10,842 bases of DNA from Candidatus Solibacter sp. (lineage in GTDB: Bacteria; Acidobacteriota; Terriglobia; Bryobacterales; Bryobacteraceae). Both the position numbers and the translations under genes were made by a program. Every line of letters starts with the position of its first letter. Position 1 is the first letter of the stretch. Under the pieces are notes generated by a model. It did not search any database and had not been told where the DNA came from. It saw nothing but the letters and a program-made list of their open reading frames with translations. Shown in pieces: positions 1-5,755 of the stretch. The stretch spans positions 1 through 10,842 of the forward strand of contig JADGNT010000084.1 of assembly GCA_017883345.1 (NCBI GenBank), written 5' to 3'.

Positions 1-435
1 CGAAAACGGCCGGCCCGATTCCTCGCCCAGCATGCGCAGCGCGCGCAGCGGGTCCACCAGCACAGACAGCGGGCCCACCCGATAGCGATCGCCGTAGAGC
101 CGGCACAGGGGGTACTGGACGGTGGCCCGCAGGTCGGTGCAACTGCCCACCGGCTCGCCCAGGATCACGTCCGGGGCGGCGCGCTGTGTCAGGCGTTCCA
201 CGGCTTGGGTGAGCGAATCGAAGCGGCGGCAGAATCATCCGCCAGCGATCCCTTCCACGGGGAAACCGTGCGCCGCCAGCAGCGCGGTGTCGGCGAGACC
301 GTGGCTCTGGTCGTTGGCGATCAGTCCCACGCGCCGGCCTTGCGCGGAGAGACGGCGGGCCAGTTGCAGCAGGGCGGTGGTCTTGCCGGCGCCCAGGAAG
401 CCGCCGATCATGAGGTATTCAGCCTTCACAGGCAC
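1..435 (-). CDS. CobW/COG0523-type GTPase, partial, with in-frame TGA (possible selenoprotein)
   Basis: P-loop GTPase of the CobW/COG0523 metal-chaperone group, truncated by the left window edge (145 codons visible). Residues 11-20 are the Walker A GGFLGAGKTT. They are followed by a VGLIANDQSHGLADT segment, a GIAGG stretch, RFDSL at 71-75, and ILGEPVGSCTDL, which replaces the usual Glu-rich switch region. Codon 67 is TGA (235-237). The frame is open and protein-like both before it (66 codons) and after it (78 codons), reading GG-TGA-F-C-R-R-F-D-S-L, so TGA stands where relatives carry the first Cys of CxCC. TGA ends several neighbouring genes, so general reassignment is unlikely. The start is GTG at 435, supported by GAGGAGG at 445-451. 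The start overlaps the 3' end of the H-like gene by 17 bp, implying translational coupling. Family assignment is firm. Whether TGA is selenocysteine, a true nonsense mutation or a read error cannot be decided here. Confidence 0.82.
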
Positions 436-892
436 CGCCGCATTCCTCCTCGCGGCCGCGGATTACGGCGTCGACGGCGTCATCCAGAAGCGCCATGTAG
501 CGGTGAACATCGACCGCGCCCGGCGCGGGGTTGCCGCGCACACGGTAGAGCCAGCCGCGCTCGTAGGCGTCGGTATCGATCAGCGTGATGTCGCTCGCGA
601 TCTCGGTGCCCGCTTCGAGAAATTCACCTTCCGCGACGGAGTAGATGGTATGGAGCGCCTTGAGCCCCTCCACCCAACCGATTTCCTGGGCGGCGGCGAT
701 CCGCGCACCTGGCCGAACCGAAAATTCGAATTCCACGGGGTCGCCGAGCAGCCAGGTGGCCAGTTTGGTGAAGCCGACGCGCCAGATTCCGCCCGCCTCT
801 TCGGCCAGCCAGAAGTGCGACGATGTATAGCGCCGGTCGGCCGGAAGCTGAGTCGTGAATCGCGACCTCTGGTACGGAATGTGCTCACCCAC
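419..892 (-). CDS. GcvH-like lipoyl carrier protein
   Basis: 157 residues, about 25-30 longer than a typical glycine-cleavage H protein. The lipoyl-domain core is clear: RYTSSHFWL (21-29), then WRVGFTKLATWLLGDPVEFEF (37-57), the lipoylation site EGLKAL with Lys78, and TLIDTDAYERGWLYRV (103-118), equivalent to the H-protein NxDPYGEGWL region. A C-terminal helix ends in EEECGGACEG, a Cys pair (151, 155) not seen in ordinary GcvH. No gcvT or gcvP is nearby. Instead the gene overlaps a CobW GTPase gene downstream and faces a lipoate ligase gene upstream. It may therefore be a dedicated lipoyl carrier, like the LbpA-type H-like proteins, rather than part of glycine cleavage; that is inference. The start is taken as GTG 892 because MGEHIPYQRSRF precedes the conserved region with no later good start; no strong Shine-Dalgarno sequence is visible. 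Confidence 0.85.
   Translation of the reverse strand: MGEHIPYQRSRFTTQLPADRRYTSSHFWLAEEAGGIWRVGFTKLATWLLGDPVEFEFSVRPGARIAAAQEIGWVEGLKALHTIYSVAEGEFLEAGTEIASDITLIDTDAYERGWLYRVRGNPAPGAVDVHRYMALLDDAVDAVIRGREEECGGACEG
445..451 (-). promoter_or_regulatory. Ribosome binding site of the CobW-type GTPase gene
   Basis: GAGGAGG lies 9 nt before the GTG at 435, inside the 3' end of the H-like gene. It decides the GTG start, since there is no ATG nearby in this frame. Confidence 0.6.
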
Positions 893-899
893 GCTGTGC

Positions 900-906
900 T
901 ATTATC
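900..906. promoter_or_regulatory. Possible shared divergent -10 element
   Basis: Only 20 bp separate the GTG of the H-like gene (892) and the ATG of the ligase gene (913). The single AT-rich patch reads TATTAT (900-905) on the plus strand and GATAAT (906-901) on the minus strand. Either would place transcription within about 0-3 nt of the start codon, suggesting leaderless mRNAs. Neither direction has a recognisable -35 hexamer, so this is a weak prediction. Confidence 0.25.
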
Positions 907-912
907 CCATCG

Positions 913-1722
913 ATGTGGGACAGGCCTCCCGGTCTGTCTTTGTGTTACAAATGCTTGCCGCAAACTGACTCACTGCCGGACCTGGCGCTGCACACGGCGC
1001 TCTACGACGCTCTCGAATCCGGCGCGGGCACGGAAGCGCTGCGCGTGTGGGAGAGCGCGGCGCGAGTCGTGGTGCTGGGGCGCTCGGGAGTGATCTCGCG
1101 GGACGTGGAGGCGGACGCCTGCGCGGCGGACGGCGTGGCCATTGTGCGGCGCGATTCGGGAGGCGGCGCGGTGGTGTTGGGCCCCGGGTGTCTCAACTAT
1201 GCCCTGGTGCTGTCGCTGGAGCGGCGGCCCCAGTTGCGGGACGTTCGTGCCAGCTACCGGCAGATCCTGGGATGGCTGGTCCGGCGGCTGGCGGTTCCGG
1301 GCCTCGAGATCAGCGCAGGGTCGGACCTGGCGATTGCAGGGCGCAAAGTCTCGGGCAACGCGCAGCGGCGGGGCGCGCGGGCGCTGCTGCATCACGGCAC
1401 GCTGCTGTATGCCTTCGACGCGCGCGCCGCGGAGCGCTACCTGAAGGAGCCGGCTCGCCGGCCGGACTATCGCGGTGACCGCAGGCACGCGGAGTTTCTG
1501 GGCAACTTGCCTCTATCGGTCCGGCAGATCCGGGATGCGCTGCACTGTAAACCAGGGACAGCTCAAACCGGGAGACTCAAACCCGGGGACAGACAGGACT
1601 GGCAGCGAATTTCCGGCAAAATGCGCCGGAAATCCATGCCAGTCTTGTCAGTCCCCGGGGGTCAGAACTTCAGGCCGAGCAGTTTTCTGCCGGCCAGTTT
1701 CGCCATCCCCAAGGGACCATAG
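913..1722 (+). CDS. lplA: Lipoate-protein ligase A-type enzyme (BPL/LplA/LipB fold), altered 3' end
   Basis: Transfers lipoate (via lipoyl-AMP) or a lipoyl/octanoyl group to the lysine of a carrier. Motifs in order: LALHTALYDAL (24-34), VVVLGRSG (52-59), the substrate-binding RRDSGGGAVVLGPGCLNY (79-96), GSDLAIAGRKVSGNAQRR (136-153) with the conserved Lys145, and HHGTLL (160-165). The recognisable domain ends near RQIRDAL (residue 210, about 1542). The remaining 59 residues are read through a repeat block and then antisense to the 3' end of the 4Fe-4S gene, overlapping it by 61 bp, so they are unlikely to be native. There is no separate C-terminal accessory domain. ATG 913 has no Shine-Dalgarno; TTG 940 or TTG 955 are alternative starts, and the first about 18 residues look unconserved. 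Its likely substrate is the H-like protein encoded divergently. Confidence 0.85.
   Translation: MWDRPPGLSLCYKCLPQTDSLPDLALHTALYDALESGAGTEALRVWESAARVVVLGRSGVISRDVEADACAADGVAIVRRDSGGGAVVLGPGCLNYALVLSLERRPQLRDVRASYRQILGWLVRRLAVPGLEISAGSDLAIAGRKVSGNAQRRGARALLHHGTLLYAFDARAAERYLKEPARRPDYRGDRRHAEFLGNLPLSVRQIRDALHCKPGTAQTGRLKPGDRQDWQRISGKMRRKSMPVLSVPGGQNFRPSSFLPASFAIPKGP
1549..1594 (+). repeat. Three tandem 14-16 nt AAACC-type units
   Basis: Three consecutive units read AAACCAGGGACAGCTC (1549-1564), AAACCGGGAGACTC (1565-1578) and AAACCCGGGGACAGAC (1579-1594). The last unit runs into the left arm of the hairpin at 1582. The block abuts the end of the recognisable ligase domain. Confidence 0.7.
1582..1659. 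repeat. REP-like imperfect inverted repeat between convergent genes
   Basis: The left arm 1582-1617 begins CCCGGGGACAGACAGGACTG and ends in TTTCCGGC. The right arm 1625-1659 is its near-complement with a few mismatches and a 1-nt indel, and the loop is 7 nt (1618-1624). It sits 2 bp beyond the 4Fe-4S gene stop and at the end of the ligase gene, so the RNA hairpin could stop or stabilise transcripts from both sides. No U-tract follows, so it is not a classic intrinsic terminator. The GGGGACAG-rich ends resemble REP-type elements; this is a judgement by eye. Confidence 0.7.
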
Positions 1723-2804
1723 CGTTCCTGGAGGAGCTGCATGTAGAGCGCCCGCGTGTCGTCCGGCGGCACTTTCCGCTGCGGGTTCTCCAACAGGCGG
1801 AGAGCGCCTGACGGGCACGTGGAGACGCACAGGCCGCATCCGATGCACCGCGCGCGGTCCACCCGCATCTTCGCGTCGCCGTTCCCATCCCCATCCGCGT
1901 CCACCAGCGCGTCCATCTGGCAGCGCGACTGGCACACGCCGCACGCATCGCAGAGGTCGGCGTCCACCTCCGCGTGGAAATTCGCGCTGAAGTACTCCGC
2001 CGGCGCCGGGAAACGCTTGGCGGACGTGAGCACGCCGCAACAGCAGCCGCAACAACAGCAGACGAACAGCGGGTTTTTGGTATTCTCCGGTTGCAGGACG
2101 AGTCCTTCTTTATCGGCAGCGTCCAGAAGGTCCAGCATTTCCTCCCGAGTGATGGATCTGGCCTGGCCGACGCGCACCATCTCGCGAGCCGCCATTCCCA
2201 GCGTGAGGCAGTTCTCCAGCAGGCTGGTCTGCCGGCACTTCTCCCCCAGCAGTTCCCTCCCGTGGCGGCAGATGCAAGTCATGGTGGCGAAGGGCCCGCC
2301 GCAGGATTCGACATAGGTCCGGAGTCCCGCGTAAGTCGCCACGTTGCGCTCGATGGCGATGGTCTTGTTGACGGGCACGATCCGCATTTGCGTCGTCTTC
2401 TTGCTGTGGAATGCCTGTCGGAACGCTCCCAACAGGTACTCGCGGCAATCCCGTTCGAGCTCCGGCGTCAGCCGCTTCAACTGGCGCTCGTAAAACCCGA
2501 TGGCGAAAATCAGCTTGCCGTAGAGCGGTTCTCCCTTCTCCTGGATGCGCATGATGAGCCCTTTGGCGGCCATCTGCTCCAGCCGGTTTGTGACCTCGGC
2601 GAGCGTCATCGCCGGTTTGACCCGCCGGTGAATGGTGGCGGCGGGCTCGGGAATGGCGCTGGCTTGGAGCGCGAGTTCGGCCTCCTCGGGAGTGAAGATT
2701 TGCCGCAGAATCCGAATCTCCACACCGGATTCGGTGGCCGGAAACCCGACGGGCATCCGGTCGAGGTGCCGCTGGAGCTGGCGATAGAGAGCGTCAGGTT
2801 CCAT
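1662..2804 (-). CDS. Cys-rich 2x[4Fe-4S] ferredoxin-type protein with winged-helix-like N-terminus
   Basis: 380 residues from ATG 2804, soluble and without a signal peptide. Residues 60-105 (MTLAEVTNRLEQMAAKGLIMRI then PLYGKLIF) look like a winged-helix element. The middle has VPVNKTIAIERNV (143-155), then CICRHGRELLGEKC (177-190) and ENCLTLG. A block CCCCGCCCG follows at 249-257. The C-terminus has two ferredoxin motifs, CDACGVCQSRC (285-295) and CIGCGLCVSTCP (320-331), each able to bind a [4Fe-4S] cluster. They are separated by a DADGDGNGD loop (302-310) resembling a Ca-binding DxDxDG motif. It resembles a family annotated only as 4Fe-4S binding protein, probably electron transfer or redox sensing; the partner is unknown. 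The start is chosen because TAA of the upstream gene, GAGG (2811-2814) and ATG are ideally spaced; the frame extends upstream to 2870, but that stretch overlaps the propeller gene. Confidence 0.85.
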   Translation of the reverse strand: MEPDALYRQLQRHLDRMPVGFPATESGVEIRILRQIFTPEEAELALQASAIPEPAATIHRRVKPAMTLAEVTNRLEQMAAKGLIMRIQEKGEPLYGKLIFAIGFYERQLKRLTPELERDCREYLLGAFRQAFHSKKTTQMRIVPVNKTIAIERNVATYAGLRTYVESCGGPFATMTCICRHGRELLGEKCRQTSLLENCLTLGMAAREMVRVGQARSITREEMLDLLDAADKEGLVLQPENTKNPLFVCCCCGCCCGVLTSAKRFPAPAEYFSANFHAEVDADLCDACGVCQSRCQMDALVDADGDGNGDAKMRVDRARCIGCGLCVSTCPSGALRLLENPQRKVPPDDTRALYMQLLQERYGPLGMAKLAGRKLLGLKF

Positions 2805-2814
2805 AGGCTGCCTC

Positions 2815-4152
2815 TTACGGCCGGACGCCGATGGCGAACAGGTGTTTGCCTCCCCGCATGTAGAGCACACTATCGGAAATCGCCGGGGTGGCCATCACGG
2901 TCTCGCCGATGTCGTTTTCGGCGAGCAGCTTGTACGCGCGGCCAGGCGCCAGCACGAAGCTGTGGCCGTCCTCGTTGGTAATGTAGATCTGGTTGCCGGC
3001 GGCCACGGGAGAACTGCTGAAGCCGGACGACCCTGCGCCGAGACGCTGTTGGTACAGCCTCTCTCCGCTGGCCAGTTGGTAGACCGTGAGCACGCCATTG
3101 TCGAAGCAGAAGTAACCCAGGCCGCCAGCCAGCAGCGGGGTCTGCATGTAGTTGCCGGCGCGTTCCTGGGTCCATGCGATGGCGGAGCGGTTATCGGTAA
3201 GGTCGCCGGCGGCGTCGGTGCGGATGGCGAAGATCGGCCGCGCCTGTCCGTGCGCGCCCGTGATCACCACCAGGCCGTCCAAGAAAACCGGTGTGGGGAC
3301 GGGGATGTCGCCGCCGCCTGCGAGCTTCCACAGTTCCTTACCCGTTTGCAGATCGTAGCCGCCGATATGCTTCCACCCGTTGACCACTACCTGCCAGCCC
3401 CTGACGTCGCCGGTGCCGCCGCCGGCGGTGTAAGGCACGACGGCGGGCGTGCCGAAGGTGGGCACGTCGCCGCGCGGAGTCCGCCAGAGTGGGTTGCCGG
3501 TGCGGACGTCCAGGGCGGCGAGGAAGGAGTTCTTTTGCACGTCCGCCTGGATGATGAGGGTGTCCTCAAAAATTACCGGTGAGCTGGCAAAGCCCCACTG
3601 GGCGCCCGGCACCAGGTAGTAGCCGGAATCGAGCGTTCCGAAATCCTTCTTCCACAGCAATTCGCCGTTCAGGTCGTAGGCGAAGAGGCCTTCCGACCCG
3701 AAGAAAGCCACCAGGCGCTTGCCGTCGGTAGCGGGAGTCGGGTTGGCGTGAGTGGACTTCGGGTGGCGCATGATCTTGGGCACGCCGCTGGCTGCCGTCC
3801 GTTCCCAGAGGATCTTGCCCGACTTGCGGTCCAGGCAGTAGACCCGGAAGCTCTGCGCCGGTTCACCCTTGACCGGGGCGATATCGCCATAGAGGCCGAC
3901 TTTGAGTTGCGCCTCGCCAGAGGCCGGGACGGCCGTGGTGAGGAAAATGCGGTCGCCCCAAATCACGGGGCTGGAATGGCCCAGGCCCGGGATGGCGGTC
4001 TTCCAGAGGATGTTCTTCCCCGATTCCACATTCCATTCGGCCGGCGGAGAACCGGTCCCCACTCCACCGCCCGACGGACCGCGAAACTGCGGCCAGTTGG
4101 CGTCGGCCGCTGCCGCCGCCATTGCCACCAGCGCCAACATACTGGTCTTCAT
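2815..4152 (-). CDS. Secreted PQQ-like beta-propeller protein
   Basis: 445 residues. A short signal peptide (MKTSMLALVAMAAAAADA) is probably cleaved before NWPQFRGP (19-26), the hallmark mature start of many acidobacterial, verrucomicrobial and planctomycete PQQ-like repeat proteins. Blade motifs recur as GKNILW (45-50), GKILWERT (112-119), GELLWKKD (163-170), GNPLWRTP (219-226), GKELWKLA (271-278) and GERLYQQR (363-370). These alternate with SSPVI/TPVF-type strands, predicting a seven- or eight-bladed propeller in the periplasm or outside the cell. There is no obvious haem-binding CxxCH or quinoprotein dehydrogenase active-site signature, so binding or scaffolding is likelier than catalysis. 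It is the first gene of a two-gene operon with the 4Fe-4S gene, 10 bp apart. ATG 4152 is chosen; Met5 is possible. Confidence 0.88.
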   Translation of the reverse strand: MKTSMLALVAMAAAAADANWPQFRGPSGGGVGTGSPPAEWNVESGKNILWKTAIPGLGHSSPVIWGDRIFLTTAVPASGEAQLKVGLYGDIAPVKGEPAQSFRVYCLDRKSGKILWERTAASGVPKIMRHPKSTHANPTPATDGKRLVAFFGSEGLFAYDLNGELLWKKDFGTLDSGYYLVPGAQWGFASSPVIFEDTLIIQADVQKNSFLAALDVRTGNPLWRTPRGDVPTFGTPAVVPYTAGGGTGDVRGWQVVVNGWKHIGGYDLQTGKELWKLAGGGDIPVPTPVFLDGLVVITGAHGQARPIFAIRTDAAGDLTDNRSAIAWTQERAGNYMQTPLLAGGLGYFCFDNGVLTVYQLASGERLYQQRLGAGSSGFSSSPVAAGNQIYITNEDGHSFVLAPGRAYKLLAENDIGETVMATPAISDSVLYMRGGKHLFAIGVRP

Positions 4153-4180
4153 ACGGTTCCAGTTTACTGCGTATGGCCGA

Positions 4181-4227
4181 TTTGACGGAACCGCGACTTC
4201 ACGTCCACCCGGCCAAATCCCGTCAAA
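4181..4227. promoter_or_regulatory. Inverted repeat TTTGACGG / CCGTCAAA upstream of the beta-propeller gene
   Basis: A perfect 8-bp inverted repeat with arms 4181-4188 and 4220-4227 lies in the 106-bp gap between the lipase stop and the beta-propeller start. The distal arm gives TTGACG on the minus strand (4226-4221), a passable -35 box, but no good -10 follows at 17-18 bp. It could be an operator or a weak terminator stem. Confidence 0.25.
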
Positions 4228-4258
4228 ACATGTATCGCCGTGGCTCTCTTCGTCGCGG

Positions 4259-5752
4259 CTACAGCAGCTTCAACTGGTTAAACTCAGGGACCGCGCCCCT
4301 CTCTACCGCCTGATCGAGTGCCCCTAACGAGCTGGCGGTAACCTCCGACGTTCGCCAGTAGCCGGGATCGTCGCCTTCGGCTTTCGCCGTGCCATCCAGG
4401 TGCGGGGCTTCGCTGGCGGCGGTGATTGCCGAGAGGTGGGAGCTCAGCGCGTCATCGGCGGTCTCCGCCAACGAACTGAGTGGCTCGCCTTTCAGCCAGC
4501 GAAACACATCGCCATAGACCGCCGGAATGTTGGTCAGGCCGGCGTGCACGCCTTTCACATACCGTAACGCGATCCGGCCAAGCGTTGCGGACGCGACCGG
4601 TACCCGTCCGTCGCCGTCCCGATGAGGGTCGCCAGTGATCCGGCCGGTTACTTTGTCGACCGATTCCCACAGGCCGCCCGCCTTCGACTGATATTCCAGC
4701 CGGAACAGGCACTTGTATCCGACGCCCGCGATCGTCAGCATGCGATCGCAGTACTCCTGTGGCAATTCCCTAGGGTCGGCATGCCAGGCGTGCAATTCAC
4801 GATGAAACGCGGCGACCGCGTCGAGAATGCTTTGCAGGCGCGCCATGTCGCCGGACGCGAGCCCCAGATCCCAGTCCGAGGCGTCATACAGATCGAAGTT
4901 CGCGCAGGGATGCGCGTAGAAGAAGTCCCGGCTTGCTGGCGGCTGCCACTTGGGATTGTCGTTGGAGCGCGTGCCGGGATAGACGCCCGCGGGCGCGGGC
5001 AGTAGGCTGAGTACTCCCCAAAACGAGCGGAACGTGGCTCGAGAAAGATACAAGCCTAACACAGCCATCAAATCCCAGCCCCATAAGTGGTTCTTCAGGT
5101 AGCCGGCGATTGCGGGCGAGCCGTAGTGGGGTGTGCCGATGAAGACGATGCGGCCGACAATCGGCCACAACTCGTCGCCGAATTCCTTCAAGGCCGCTCT
5201 CGCCATCAAGCCGCCCATGCTGTGCGCGACAATGTGCACGGGTTGCCCTCCGTTGGTGGCGTGCATATGGACAATCAGGTTGCGCAGCGCTACCGTATTC
5301 CGACTGAAGGATTTCCGCCAGTCATAGGCGAAATGGCGATGACCGAAGTCATCGCGCGCAAGAACGGCGGTGGCGAATGGTTCGTAGCAGGTGTCCACCG
5401 CAAAAGCGTCGATCTGGTTGTTCGCGTCCAGATCCTCTGCGCCGTCCGGCTTCAGTTGCAGGTCGTCCAGATGGCCGCGCGTGCGGGCGTCGATCCACCA
5501 TACCCCTCCCTTTGTTTCGCTCCGCAAGAGGCTGCCCATGACACCGGGCACAAAGACCAGGTTCGGCGGCGATTTGACCGCCAGGTGATCCTGGACGTCC
5601 GTCCGCCCGGCCATGTTTTCGAGTTCAGCGAAAGCGCTGCCGCCCAGATAGTGGCGGACAGCGCTGGCCGTTTCTTTATCGCCCAGGAGGTTCACCCGGC
5701 CGTGCGTGTCGGCCTTCAGGAAAGTGATTACGGGGTCATCTTTTTCTGGCAT
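4259..5752 (-). CDS. LCAT-family alpha/beta hydrolase (lipase/acyltransferase)
   Basis: 497 residues. The lecithin:cholesterol acyltransferase-type pattern is clear. FVPGVMGS (67-74) forms the oxyanion region and FAYDWRKS (141-148) is the LCAT-typical YDWR motif. HIVAHSMGG (173-181) is the nucleophile elbow with Ser178, and IVFIGTPHYGSP (202-213) follows. DGDGRVP (379-385) offers Asp381 and KGVHAGL (400-406) His403 to complete the triad. Substrates in the family are phospholipids or other acyl esters. There is no signal peptide, so it probably acts inside the cell. About 60 N-terminal and 75 C-terminal residues lie outside the hydrolase core. It starts 3 nt after the stop of the metzincin-CHAT gene (TGAGCCATG) with AGAAGAGA as Shine-Dalgarno, so the two proteins should be made together. 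Lipase of an effector pair is the inference; a housekeeping esterase is the alternative. Confidence 0.87.
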   Translation of the reverse strand: MPEKDDPVITFLKADTHGRVNLLGDKETASAVRHYLGGSAFAELENMAGRTDVQDHLAVKSPPNLVFVPGVMGSLLRSETKGGVWWIDARTRGHLDDLQLKPDGAEDLDANNQIDAFAVDTCYEPFATAVLARDDFGHRHFAYDWRKSFSRNTVALRNLIVHMHATNGGQPVHIVAHSMGGLMARAALKEFGDELWPIVGRIVFIGTPHYGSPAIAGYLKNHLWGWDLMAVLGLYLSRATFRSFWGVLSLLPAPAGVYPGTRSNDNPKWQPPASRDFFYAHPCANFDLYDASDWDLGLASGDMARLQSILDAVAAFHRELHAWHADPRELPQEYCDRMLTIAGVGYKCLFRLEYQSKAGGLWESVDKVTGRITGDPHRDGDGRVPVASATLGRIALRYVKGVHAGLTNIPAVYGDVFRWLKGEPLSSLAETADDALSSHLSAITAASEAPHLDGTAKAEGDDPGYWRTSEVTASSLGALDQAVERGAVPEFNQLKLL

Positions 5753-5755
5753 GGC

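Noticed and set aside
235..435. Treating the GTPase as a complete 66-residue protein
   Set aside because: The frame after the TGA continues the same family (RFDSL, EPVGSCTDL), so the short product would lack most of the GTPase domain.
122..1093. Long plus-strand open frame opposite the GTPase and H-like genes
   Set aside because: The product is Arg/Ala-rich with no domain; both minus-strand genes under it have clear motifs, so it is antisense shadow in GC-rich DNA.
2805..2870. Upstream extension of the 4Fe-4S protein by 22 residues (MCSTCGEANTC)
   Set aside because: It lies inside the beta-propeller gene on the same strand; ATG 2804 has a GAGG at proper spacing right after the upstream stop.
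1974..2981. 335-codon plus-strand frame opposite the 4Fe-4S gene
   Set aside because: It spans two minus-strand genes and their junction and lacks protein-family features; antisense shadow.
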